Assembly: GCF_018614415.1 (NCBI RefSeq)
Contig: NZ_JAGGOO010000110.1
Coordinates: 1-64,000 of the forward strand
DNA length: 64,000 nt
Direction: 5' to 3'
Source of the DNA: Streptomyces sp. ISL-12
GTDB taxonomy: Bacteria > Actinomycetota > Actinomycetes > Streptomycetales > Streptomycetaceae
The position numbers were made by a program, and so were the translations under genes. The notes below the pieces were generated by a model. That model saw nothing but the letters and a program-made list of their open reading frames with translations, was not told where the DNA came from and made no database searches. Positions 48,813 to 56,935 of this stretch are shown piece after piece. Every line of letters begins with the position of its first letter. The first letter of the stretch is position 1.

Positions 48813-50006
48813 TCAGAGACTGGGCACGACGAGGTCCAGGCCGAAGAACGAACCGCCGTACAGTTCCCGCCCGATGCGGGGGTTGAGCAGGGCGTGGCGG
48901 GCCGCGGTGTTGGCGTCGCGCCAGTACTGCTGCAATGGGTTGGACTCGGCGAAGGCGGCGGCGCCGTGGGCCCACATCAGCTCGTCGAGGGCGACGGTGA
49001 CGAGGTTGACCGCCTGGCCGACGTCCCCGCGGATCCGGCGCAGTTCGCTCTCCGGGAGGTCCACGGCCGCGCGGGCGGCGTCGTCGATGACGTCGGCGGC
49101 CCGGTTGACGTGGAGTTCGGCCGCGTCGATCGTCAGGGCGGTCTGGCCGAGCGCGGAGACGAAGGTCTGGGAGCCGGGCTGGCTGGTGTACGTGCTGGGC
49201 GCGATGGACCGGCCGGGCGCCCGGTCGACGACGAGGGCGAGCGCGGCCTGGCCGACGCCGACCACCACGGAGGCGCAGACGACGCCCATGGCCGCGATCG
49301 CGGCCGTCCGGAACAGCGGGGGCAGGGTGGTGTCGGTGGCGTTCTCCCGTCCCCGCTGCCGCTCGGCCGGGATCACCCGGTGCTCGGGCACGAACGCGTC
49401 CCGGAGCACGACGGTGTGGCTGCCGGTGCCGCGCATGCCGACGGTGTGCCAGGTGTCCTCGACCGTCAGGTCGGCGGCGGGCACCAGCAGGGAGAGCCCG
49501 CCCACCGGCCGGCCGTCGCCGTCGACCTCCTTGGCGACCAGGATCGCCCAGTCGTCGTGCAGGATGCCGGTGGCGTACGGCCAGTTGCCGGTGAGCAGGA
49601 AGCCCCCGTCGGTACGGACCGCGGTGCCCGTGGCCGCGAAGACCGAGGCCAGCTTGGCGCCGGGGTCGCTCCCGAACACCTCGTCCCGGGCGGCCTGCGG
49701 GAACTTCGCGGCGAGCAGGTTCGACCCGTTGATGTTGTTGACCACCCACGAGGTGGACGGGCAGTGGTGGGAAAGGGCCTTGGCGACCTCGCTCATGGTG
49801 CGGACGTCGGTCTCCAGGCCGCCGTAGGCGCTCGCGGTCCACAGTCGGCTCACCTGTGACTCGTCGATCGCGCGCACCGTGGCCTCGGGCAGCCGCCGCT
49901 CCCGCTCCCCCTCGGCGACGCCCTCCGCGAAGACCGGGCCGAACTTGTGGACCCGGCTCACCAGGTCGGCCCGGAGGTTCAGCAGTTCCGTTCGGTCGTT
50001 CGTCAT
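48813..50006 (-). CDS. Acyl-CoA-dehydrogenase-like flavin-dependent monooxygenase (group D type)
   Basis: 397 residues with the acyl-CoA dehydrogenase fold but few acyl-CoA features: HHCPSTSWVVNNINGSNLLAAKFP, GGFLLTGNWPYATGILHDDW, DTWHTVGMRGTGSHTVVLRD and WAHGAAAFAESNPLQQYWRDA. The last is typical of FMN-dependent hydroxylases related to HpaB and XiaF-type indole hydroxylases. It would need a flavin reductase, not found in the window. ATG 50006 begins 2 bp before the epoxide-hydrolase-like stop. Probable oxidation step on the aromatic or terpene part of the product. Confidence 0.78.
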   Translation of the reverse strand: MTNDRTELLNLRADLVSRVHKFGPVFAEGVAEGERERRLPEATVRAIDESQVSRLWTASAYGGLETDVRTMSEVAKALSHHCPSTSWVVNNINGSNLLAAKFPQAARDEVFGSDPGAKLASVFAATGTAVRTDGGFLLTGNWPYATGILHDDWAILVAKEVDGDGRPVGGLSLLVPAADLTVEDTWHTVGMRGTGSHTVVLRDAFVPEHRVIPAERQRGRENATDTTLPPLFRTAAIAAMGVVCASVVVGVGQAALALVVDRAPGRSIAPSTYTSQPGSQTFVSALGQTALTIDAAELHVNRAADVIDDAARAAVDLPESELRRIRGDVGQAVNLVTVALDELMWAHGAAAFAESNPLQQYWRDANTAARHALLNPRIGRELYGGSFFGLDLVVPSL

Positions 50007-50008
50007 GG

Positions 50009-50398
50009 TCACCAGTCCGGGCGCTCGGAGATGAGGTGGGTGTGGTCGTAGTAGTCCCGCCAGGCGCTGATCCGGCCGTCGCGCAGCTCGAACGCCGCCA
50101 TCACCCTCAGGTTCAGCGCGATCGGGGTGCCGTCGGTGCGGAGCATGTTCTCGATCCGCTCGGCCAGGACGGTGTGCCCGGTGGTGGCCAGGTGCCGGAA
50201 GCGGACCTCCAGCCGCGCGAAGTCGGCCGGCAGCAGTGCGAAGATCTCCTCCTTGCCCCGGCACACCGGGGCCCCCGGGTTCTCCCACACGCAGTCGTCG
50301 GTCAGGAAACCGTCCATGGTCTTCCTGACGTCGTCCGGGGTCGGCCCCATCCGGGTCAGGAAGTCCTGGACGACGCGTTCGGCGTCGGTGACGGGCAC
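50009..50398 (-). CDS. Limonene-1,2-epoxide hydrolase-like (SnoaL-fold) protein
   Basis: 129 residues, LEH/SnoaL alpha-beta cone fold. The LEH catalytic triad Arg99-Asp101-Asp132 of Rhodococcus corresponds here to Arg81 and Glu83 in AERIENML and Asp115 in SAWRDYYD; the Asn that orients water is kept in CVWENP. Thus one acid is changed from Asp to Glu, which may keep or alter activity. GTG 50398 begins 2 bp after the flavin hydroxylase stop. It could open or direct an epoxide made by the FAD epoxidase of the cluster, or act as a SnoaL-type cyclase. Confidence 0.72.
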   Translation of the reverse strand: MPVTDAERVVQDFLTRMGPTPDDVRKTMDGFLTDDCVWENPGAPVCRGKEEIFALLPADFARLEVRFRHLATTGHTVLAERIENMLRTDGTPIALNLRVMAAFELRDGRISAWRDYYDHTHLISERPDW

Positions 50399-50400
50399 GG

Positions 50401-52191
50401 TCAGCTCCCGGTGGTGGTCGCGTCGGCGTGCCCGAGGATCCGGCGGAGCGCGGCGCCGAGTTCCTGGTCGACGCGCGGGCCCGCCTGCGCGCTGCGCCAG
50501 GCTATGTGCTGGTCCGGCCGTACCAGGACGGCGCCGTCGTCGCCGGTCCCGCGCACCGCGGTCCAGGCGCCGTCGGCGTCCCAGTAGTCCGCCGCGCCGG
50601 CCCGGCCGCCGACGGACACCACGGTGAGCGGCACCCCGAGGGTGTCCTCGGCCTTCTTCGCCGCGACCGCCCAGCACTCGCTCAGCGGTCCGGTGATCAG
50701 TACGAAGCCGGCCCGGCCGTCGACCAGGTCGTGGGTCGACACCCGGGTGTCGCCGTGCCGCAGCCACGCGTGCGGCAGCCGGTGTCCCGGCCGGGCCACC
50801 GGGTGGTACGTCGCGCCCGTGGGGTCCCGGGGCGGCGGCGGGGTGCCGTCGGGGACCACCGCGCCGGCCGGGTAGGAGTGGCCGAGTTCGATGTCGTGCG
50901 CCTGGTACTCGATGCGCTGGGTGCCGAACACCTCGCGCACCACGGTCCGCCGGGTCTGCCCCAGGGGGGTGTCGGCGAGGAGCTCGTGGAAGTTGGCCCG
51001 GGTGGCCTCGGGCCGGCCGTGGACCACGCCGAGGCTCGCGAAGAGCACACCGTAGTTGAGCAGGCAGTTCATCGCCCAGCCCACGTTGCGCCGGGCGACG
51101 GGCAGCCGTTCCGCCTCGTAGGAGTCGAGGAGCGCCTCGCCGGCGCGGCCGTCGAGCACGGCCCCGAGCTTCCAGGCGAGGTTGTGCGCGTCCTGGACGG
51201 CGGTGTTCAGGCCGCCCCCGGCGGCGGGCGGCTGCCGGTGCGCGGCGTCCCCGGCGAGGAAGACCCGGCCGACCCGGAAGGAGCGGGCGACCACGGCCTC
51301 CGGCCGGTACTCGCTGACGTGGTGGACCCGCACATCCAACTCCCCCGGCAGCTTGAGGAGTTCGCGCACCCGTACGGCGATCGCCTCCGTGCCGAGGTCC
51401 GCCTCGGCGCCGGGCGGCACCCGGAAGTGCAGCGCCCACTCGTCGGAGGCCAGGCCCCAGCGGGGCCCGGTCGCCACCACCACGGAGACCTCGCCCTCAG
51501 GGCTGATGATGTGGGTCATCAGCACCTTGTCACCGGGCCACCAGCGCGACAGGTCGGCGCTGAAGTGGACGGAGATGATGGTGAAGCCGCCTCCCGCGCC
51601 GTCCATGGCCACGTCGAGCGCCTTGCCGACGCTCCGGCCGCCGTCGGCGCCCAGCAGGTAGCGGGCGCGTACGGTGCTCACCTCGCCGGTGGTCCGGTCG
51701 GTCACCCGCGCCGTGACGCCGTGCTCGTCCTGGGTGAAGCCGGTCATCTCGTGGTGGAACAGCAGGCTGTCCGGGGCCCGTCGTTCCGCGTGCCGGCGCA
51801 GCAGCGGTTCCAGCCGGTGCTGCGGCAGGTTGGTCGACGGGCCCGTGCTGTCGACCGCGTACGGTCCGGTCGGGCTGCCGCCGCCGAAGGACTCCATCCG
51901 GTGCAGCTCCCGGGCGTCCACCGGGCCGTCGCCGGCCAGCGAGGTGCTCCAGACGACCTCGCTCATGTTGTCCGGCGGGCAGCTGATCCCGTAGACGTCG
52001 TCGGCGATGCCGTACTGCCGGAAGATCTCCATGGTGCGCTGGTTCAGGTAGTGCGCCCGGGGCAGTACGGATGTCGACTCGCGCCGCTCCACCAGCAGGT
52101 GGCGCACGCCCGCCTCGGACAGGAAGACCGACGCGGCGAGTCCGCAGCCGCCGCCACCGACGACGAGAACGGGCACCTCTGTGTCACGCAT
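50401..52191 (-). CDS. FAD-binding aromatic hydroxylase (PheA/TfdB, UbiH-type)
   Basis: 596 residues of PF01494-type FAD monooxygenases. The Rossmann motif VLVVGGGGCGLAASVFLSEAG is at about residues 7-27, the ADP motif at YLLGADGGRSVG, and the FAD second motif GRVFLAGDAAHRQPP. A C-terminal thioredoxin-like domain of the TfdB class follows. ATG 52191 is preferred because AGGGGA lies 6 nt upstream; ATG 52230, overlapping the ferredoxin stop (ATGA), is the alternative. Such enzymes hydroxylate phenolic or indole rings with NAD(P)H. Likely a tailoring hydroxylase here. Confidence 0.82.
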   Translation of the reverse strand: MRDTEVPVLVVGGGGCGLAASVFLSEAGVRHLLVERRESTSVLPRAHYLNQRTMEIFRQYGIADDVYGISCPPDNMSEVVWSTSLAGDGPVDARELHRMESFGGGSPTGPYAVDSTGPSTNLPQHRLEPLLRRHAERRAPDSLLFHHEMTGFTQDEHGVTARVTDRTTGEVSTVRARYLLGADGGRSVGKALDVAMDGAGGGFTIISVHFSADLSRWWPGDKVLMTHIISPEGEVSVVVATGPRWGLASDEWALHFRVPPGAEADLGTEAIAVRVRELLKLPGELDVRVHHVSEYRPEAVVARSFRVGRVFLAGDAAHRQPPAAGGGLNTAVQDAHNLAWKLGAVLDGRAGEALLDSYEAERLPVARRNVGWAMNCLLNYGVLFASLGVVHGRPEATRANFHELLADTPLGQTRRTVVREVFGTQRIEYQAHDIELGHSYPAGAVVPDGTPPPPRDPTGATYHPVARPGHRLPHAWLRHGDTRVSTHDLVDGRAGFVLITGPLSECWAVAAKKAEDTLGVPLTVVSVGGRAGAADYWDADGAWTAVRGTGDDGAVLVRPDQHIAWRSAQAGPRVDQELGAALRRILGHADATTTGS

Positions 52192-52226
52192 TGCTTTCCC
52201 CTGGTCTCTTTCCCCTGGGTCGTGGG

Positions 52227-52451
52227 TCATTCATGGCCGGCCGGTGTGTGTGCGCGCAGGGTGATGACGGCGGCCGGGCACCGCTCGGCCGCCTCCCGCA
52301 CCGAGGCGTGCGCGTGCTCGGGCGGGGCCGCGTCCAGCAGGACGACCGTGCCGTCCTCGTCGCTCTGGTCGAAGACCTCCGGTGCGAGCAGGGCGCAGTT
52401 GCCGACCGCGAGGCACCGGCTCTCGTCGGTCTCGACGCGCAGGCCGCTCAC
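52227..52451 (-). CDS. [3Fe-4S] ferredoxin, P450 redox partner
   Basis: 74 residues. Cluster Cys are in SRCLAVGNCALLAP and in EAAERCPAAVI; the CxxxxxC spacing fits single-cluster actinobacterial ferredoxins that serve P450s. GTG 52451 overlaps the P450 stop (GTGA), which shows it is its partner. Its own stop overlaps the possible upstream start of the FAD hydroxylase. Confidence 0.85.
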   Translation of the reverse strand: MSGLRVETDESRCLAVGNCALLAPEVFDQSDEDGTVVLLDAAPPEHAHASVREAAERCPAAVITLRAHTPAGHE

Positions 52452-53617
52452 CAGGCGACCGGCAGGCTGTTCACCCCGAACACCAGGGCGTTGGTGCGGT
52501 AGTCCAGCTCCTCCTGCGGGACGGCCAGCCGCAGGGCGGGGAACCGGGTGAGCAGCGCCGGCAGGGCGACCCGCAGCTCCATGCGCGCCAGTTGCTGGCC
52601 CAGGCACTGGTGCGGGCCGAAGCCGAAGGTGAGGTGGCGCTGCACGGGACGGCGTACGTCCAGCCGGTCCAGGTCCTGGTCGGCCGTGCCGAGGTCCCGG
52701 TTGGCGGCCAGGACGGACGCCACGACCCGCTCGCCCTCCTCGATCCGCTGGTCGCGCACGCAGATGGGGCCGGCCGCCTGGCGCGGCAGGATCGTGGCCG
52801 GGGCGCAGTACCGCAGCAGTTCCTCGACCGCCCCGTCGACCGCCTCGGGGTCGTCGCGGACCACCGCGAGCTGGTCGGGGTGCTGGAGCAGCAGGGCGAC
52901 GGACGCCGACAGGGTGTTGGCGATCGTCTCGTGCCCGGCGATGAGCAGCATGTTGCCGATGCCGGCCAGTTCGCTGTCGGTGAGCTGGTCGCCGTACTCG
53001 CGCACCACCCGGCCCAGGACGTTGTCCCCGGGCTCCTCGCGGTGGCGGGCCACCAGCCCGGCCATGTAGGCCTCCATCTCGGCGGCCTTCTGCATCTGTG
53101 TCTCACGGCTGGAGTTGAAGTCCAGCGCGACCACGGTGCGCTGCTGGAACTCCTCGCGGTCGGCGTAGGGCACGCCCAGCAGTTCGCAGATGACGAGCGT
53201 CGGGATGGGGGTGCAGAAGAGCTGCACCAGGTCCGCGCCGTGGCCGGCCTCCTCCACCGCGTCCAGCGCGGAGTCGACGACCCCCTGGATCTGCGGCCGC
53301 AGCTCCCGGGCCCGCTTGGTGGTGAAGGAGCCGGTGAGCATGCGGCGCAGCCGGGTGTGTTCGGGTCCGTCGTAGCTCAGCAGGTTGCCCGCCTGGTACG
53401 GCATGGACCCGCCCATGCGCAGTTGGTCGTCGGCGAGCACGGCCTTGACGTCCTCGTACCGGGTGACGACGACCGCGTCGAAGGAGCCCAGCATCGGGCT
53501 GGGCACCTGGACCCGGCGCAGTTCCTCGTCCTTCTGCGCGTCGTACAGCTCCTGGACGGGAGCGAACGGGCAGCCGTCGGCCCGGCCTCCGATGGGGATC
53601 GCCCTGGACTCGGTCAT
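52448..53617 (-). CDS. Cytochrome P450
   Basis: 389 residues, soluble actinobacterial P450. The oxygen-activation motif AGHET is at 227-231, the ExxR Glu/Arg in EELLR (about 265-269), and the heme-ligand Cys338 in FGFGPHQCLG. It is paired with the ferredoxin directly downstream. It begins just after the first prenyl synthase (94-bp gap with a quasi-repeat). Expected to oxidise the terpene or indole part of the product; substrate unknown. Confidence 0.93.
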   Translation of the reverse strand: MTESRAIPIGGRADGCPFAPVQELYDAQKDEELRRVQVPSPMLGSFDAVVVTRYEDVKAVLADDQLRMGGSMPYQAGNLLSYDGPEHTRLRRMLTGSFTTKRARELRPQIQGVVDSALDAVEEAGHGADLVQLFCTPIPTLVICELLGVPYADREEFQQRTVVALDFNSSRETQMQKAAEMEAYMAGLVARHREEPGDNVLGRVVREYGDQLTDSELAGIGNMLLIAGHETIANTLSASVALLLQHPDQLAVVRDDPEAVDGAVEELLRYCAPATILPRQAAGPICVRDQRIEEGERVVASVLAANRDLGTADQDLDRLDVRRPVQRHLTFGFGPHQCLGQQLARMELRVALPALLTRFPALRLAVPQEELDYRTNALVFGVNSLPVAW

Positions 53618-53649
53618 GGGTCGGCCTTTCTGTTCAACGGAAAACGGAA

Positions 53650-53708
53650 GGGAGACATCAAGAGGAAGTCAGCAAGAGGGGGACAGCGGGAGGGGGACAT
53701 CGAGAGGG
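53650..53708. repeat. AG-rich quasi-direct repeat in P450 upstream gap
   Basis: GGAGACATCAAGAGG (53651-53665) and GGGGGACATCGAGAGG (53692-53707) are near copies in the 94-bp gap between the prenyl synthase and P450 genes. They occupy the transcript leader of the P450. Significance is unknown. Confidence 0.4.
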
Positions 53709-53711
53709 GTG

Positions 53712-54737
53712 TCAGAGCTGGCGGCCGAGGATGAACCCGGCGACCTCCAGGAACTCGTCGCGCACGTCGTCGGCGATCCCGGCGGTGGCCAGGCACGTCT
53801 CCGCCGCGGCGACCTGCCGGGCCGCCTCGTCCTGTGCCCAGTCCCGTCCCCCGGCCCGCTCCACGAGGTCGGCGACGCGCTCGACGGCGCGCTCGGTCAG
53901 CGGCTCGGGGCTCAGGTACAGGGCGCGCAGCTCCTCCGTACCGGGCGCGTTGAGGGCCGCGACCACGGGCAGGGACTTCTTGCGGACCCGCAGGTCGGCC
54001 CCGATCTGTTTGCCGGCCCGGTCCGCATCGCCCCAGATGCCCAGCAGGTCGTCGACGAGCTGGAAGGCGAGGCCGATGTGTTCGCCGAAGGCGGCGAGCC
54101 GTTCGACCAGGGCGGGTTCGGCAGCCACCAGGTCGGCGCCGAGCGCGCAGGCGCAGCCGAGCAGCGCGCCCGTCTTGTCGCCGGCCATGCGCAGGCACTC
54201 GGCCAGGGTCACGTCGTCGCGCCGTTCGAACGCGACGTCGGATGCCTGGCCGTCGATCATCCGCTGGGTGGCGGCCATCAGGGTCACGGTGGCGGAGCGG
54301 GCCCCCGCGCCCGGCGCGGTCAGCAGCACGGAGGTGGCCGCGGTGGCCATCGCGTCGCCGGCCAGGATGGCGTTGGGCGCCCCGAAGACCGTCCAGGCGG
54401 TGGCCCGGCCCCGGCGGGTGCGGTCGCCGTCCATGATGTCGTCGTGCAGCAGGGAGAAGTTGTGCACCAGCTCCACGGCGAGCGCGGCGGGCAGTCCGTC
54501 CGCGGCGGACGCGCCCGCCGCCCGCGCCGACAGCAGGGCCAGGGTGGGCCGGACCATCTTCCCGCCCCAGCTGCCGGTGGGCCGGCCCTCGGCGTCGGTC
54601 CATCCGAAGTGGTACTGGGCGATCCGGCTCATCTCCGGCCCCAGGTGGGCGCGGACGGCGTCGCGCAGGGCGGGGCCGAGCATCGTACGGCCGGTGTCGA
54701 GCACCGGCGATTCGCTGCGGACCGGGGTCGTCGTCAT
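53712..54737 (-). CDS. Polyprenyl diphosphate synthase (GGPP/FPP synthase type)
   Basis: 341 residues of the trans-isoprenyl diphosphate synthase family. The first Asp-rich motif is LLHDDIMDGD and the second VDDLLGIWGD. In the five residues before the first motif the sequence is NFSLLH, i.e. Phe at position -5 and Ser at -4, a pattern of short to mid-chain enzymes such as GGPP synthases. ATG 54737 is taken; upstream the frame is open to 54917 through a Pro-Gly repeat region without ribosome site. Likely makes the cluster's C15 or C20 precursor. Confidence 0.85.
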   Translation of the reverse strand: MTTTPVRSESPVLDTGRTMLGPALRDAVRAHLGPEMSRIAQYHFGWTDAEGRPTGSWGGKMVRPTLALLSARAAGASAADGLPAALAVELVHNFSLLHDDIMDGDRTRRGRATAWTVFGAPNAILAGDAMATAATSVLLTAPGAGARSATVTLMAATQRMIDGQASDVAFERRDDVTLAECLRMAGDKTGALLGCACALGADLVAAEPALVERLAAFGEHIGLAFQLVDDLLGIWGDADRAGKQIGADLRVRKKSLPVVAALNAPGTEELRALYLSPEPLTERAVERVADLVERAGGRDWAQDEAARQVAAAETCLATAGIADDVRDEFLEVAGFILGRQL

Positions 54738-54755
54738 GAGCCCCACCGGCCACCC

Positions 54756-54812
54756 GCGAGGCGGACCGGGAGCCGGGCCGGGAGCTGGACCGGGAGCTGG
54801 ACCGGGAGTCGG
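54756..54812. repeat. 12-bp tandem repeat (GGACCGGGAGCT)
   Basis: The unit GGACCGGGAGCT, with variants GCCGGGAGCT and GGACCGGGAGTC, is repeated about four times in the 160-bp gap between the TDO-epoxidase stop and the prenyl synthase start. It would code for Pro-Ala-Pro-Gly repeats if the upstream frame of the synthase were translated. Confidence 0.65.
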
Positions 54813-54897
54813 GGAACCGTCCGGGACCGGTCCGCGCGGGGACGGTCCGGGGGCGTACTGGCGTGTCGCATGCTGCACCTTCGTCGGCTGGAGGTGG

Positions 54898-56907
54898 TCA
54901 CGGCGTGGGCAGGTCACGGGAGGTGGGCCGGGCGGTGCCCAGCAGGGCCCGCCGCAGGACCCGCGGGTCGGTGAGCAAGGTGTGGGGCGGGGTCAGCAGG
55001 AAGAGGACGTCGCGGTTGGCGGCGCACATCACCGGATCGCTCGGCACGTGGTCGCGCACCCGGCCGAGGTAGCGGTTGAGCAGCCGGGCGAGCGGGCCGG
55101 TGCGCACCGCGTTGCCGGTGGCGCCCGGCATGGGGCTGTCCGCACCCGTCGCCACCTCCCAGGCGGAGCGGGAGGAGCGCAGCACCGCCCGTTGCAGGGC
55201 GTGCGCCGAGGGGGCGAGCGGGCCGGCCAGTTCGTTCCTGAGGGCGACCGCGTTCAGGGCCGCCGCGGACAGGCCCTGCCCGTAGACGGGGTTGAGCGCG
55301 CACGCCGCGTCCCCGACGACGAGCAGTCCGGTGTTCTCCCGGCCCAGCCGGTCGTAGCGGCGGCGCCGGTTGGCGGTGTGCCGGTAGCCCACGGGCCGGG
55401 CGAGCGGGCGTGCGGTGCTCAGCCACTTGTGGACGGCGGGGTGCGGCAGCAGGCCGGCGTAGTCGACGAAGCCCTCGGCGTCGATGGGCGGCGTCCGGTC
55501 GCGCGGTCCGGAGAGGGTGACCATCCAGCGGTCGTCCTCGGCGGGCAGGACGATGGCGCCGAACGGCTGCCCGGCGTCGGGCACGATGTAGAAGCCCCTG
55601 AGGTCCGCGTCCGGGTCGTCGGCGTGGAAGACGCAGGTGGCGTACGCCCGTCCGGTCTCCACCACCTCTTCGGCGGGGGCCCGGCCGCCCAGGTCGGTCA
55701 GCCACTGGGGGGTGCGGCTGGCCCGTCCGGTGGCGTCCACCACGAGGTCGGCCGCCAGCTCCCGCCGGGAGTGGTGGTCGCCGCCGCGGTCCCGGACGGT
55801 GACGCCGGTGATGTGTCCCGGGCGGCCGAGCAGGCCCGTCGCCTCCACCCCCGTCCGCACCTCGACGCGGGGGTCGGACACGATCCGGCCGCGGACGCGG
55901 TGTTCCAGGAGGGGGCGGGACGGGGTCATGATCGGCTGGGACGGGTTGCGGCGGGATATCCACTGCTCCGCCTGCCACACCCCGAGGTCCCCCGGCACCG
56001 CGAGCCGTGGCGCGCCCGCCTCGGTCAGCTCGGGCAGCAGCCCCGGCAGCAGTTCGTCCAGGGCGTGCATGCCGCTGGTGAGCAGGACATGGGTGTGGCG
56101 TGACTGCGGTACCCCCGCGCGGGGTGCGGGGCCGGCCTCGTAGTGGTCGCGTTCGAGTACGGTGACCCGTTCCGCGTGGTCCGCGAGGACGTGTGCGGTG
56201 AGCAGCCCCGCCACACTGCCGCCCATGACGACCACGTGCCCCAGCGAGGGGCGGGCGGACGAGGCGGACGGCGTGGGCAGCGGCCGGGGGTGGGGGGTGT
56301 CCTCGGAGGCCGGGCGGGTCCGCGGTGCGGCGGGCCGCTCGGGCTGCGGTGTGCCGTCCAGGCGGGCGGCCAGGAAGCCGGCGCCGGAGGTCTGGCCCGT
56401 GCCGGGCAGTTCGCCGAGCATGTGGCTGACCATCTCCAGGTGGGTGGTGCGCCACCGCCGTACGGCGTCGTCCAGCTCGCCGAGCAGCCGGGCCTCCTGC
56501 GGCGTACGGTCCCCCACGCCGTTCTTCGTCAGCCGCCTGACCCGGGTGAACAGCTCCCTGAACTGCTCCGAGTCCAGCCCGCTCGCCGTGCCGAACCGGT
56601 CCCGGAACCGCAGGAAGTCCTCCCGGCGCAGCGCGTGGCGCAGCAGCGTCAACTGCCCCGTCAGGGCGTCCATCAGCCGGATCACGCGCTCCAGCCGGTC
56701 GGCGAGGCACTGCGGTCCGCACGGGGCGGGCTCGATGTGTCTGAGGTCGACGAGGGCCTGGCTGAGCAGGGTCTCGGACGCCTGGTGGACGACGATGAAG
56801 AGCCGTTCGCTGTCGCTCAGGTCCCGTTGTTCCGCCGGGGTGAGCGGCTGCTGCAGCGAGAGCAGTTCGTCGAGACGCAGGTACGACGCGTAGGTCGGGG
56901 AGGACAT
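54898..56907 (-). CDS. Tryptophan 2,3-dioxygenase-like domain fused to an FAD epoxidase (Lsd18/MonCI-like)
   Basis: 669 residues in two parts. Residues 1-185 resemble tryptophan 2,3-dioxygenase: YASYLRLDELLSLQQ, catalytic-type His41 in FIVVHQASE, FRDRF-TASG and QFRELF (101-120, substrate-binding Arg117), then the proximal heme His156 in THLEMV and GTGQTSG. The usual central part is shorter than in a full TDO (about 280). A Pro-rich linker (186-222) follows. Residues 223-660 are an FAD monooxygenase: GGSVAGLLTAHVL (229-241), PQSRHTHVLL, DATGR and VVGDAACALNPVYGQGLS, a pattern like the polyether and terpene epoxidases. ATG 56907 has GAGGAG 8 nt upstream. Possible role: oxidise indole and epoxidise the prenyl chain. 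Confidence 0.8.
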   Translation of the reverse strand: MSSPTYASYLRLDELLSLQQPLTPAEQRDLSDSERLFIVVHQASETLLSQALVDLRHIEPAPCGPQCLADRLERVIRLMDALTGQLTLLRHALRREDFLRFRDRFGTASGLDSEQFRELFTRVRRLTKNGVGDRTPQEARLLGELDDAVRRWRTTHLEMVSHMLGELPGTGQTSGAGFLAARLDGTPQPERPAAPRTRPASEDTPHPRPLPTPSASSARPSLGHVVVMGGSVAGLLTAHVLADHAERVTVLERDHYEAGPAPRAGVPQSRHTHVLLTSGMHALDELLPGLLPELTEAGAPRLAVPGDLGVWQAEQWISRRNPSQPIMTPSRPLLEHRVRGRIVSDPRVEVRTGVEATGLLGRPGHITGVTVRDRGGDHHSRRELAADLVVDATGRASRTPQWLTDLGGRAPAEEVVETGRAYATCVFHADDPDADLRGFYIVPDAGQPFGAIVLPAEDDRWMVTLSGPRDRTPPIDAEGFVDYAGLLPHPAVHKWLSTARPLARPVGYRHTANRRRRYDRLGRENTGLLVVGDAACALNPVYGQGLSAAALNAVALRNELAGPLAPSAHALQRAVLRSSRSAWEVATGADSPMPGATGNAVRTGPLARLLNRYLGRVRDHVPSDPVMCAANRDVLFLLTPPHTLLTDPRVLRRALLGTARPTSRDLPTP

Positions 56908-56935
56908 CGGGCCAACTCCTCGGGGTGATTCCGCG

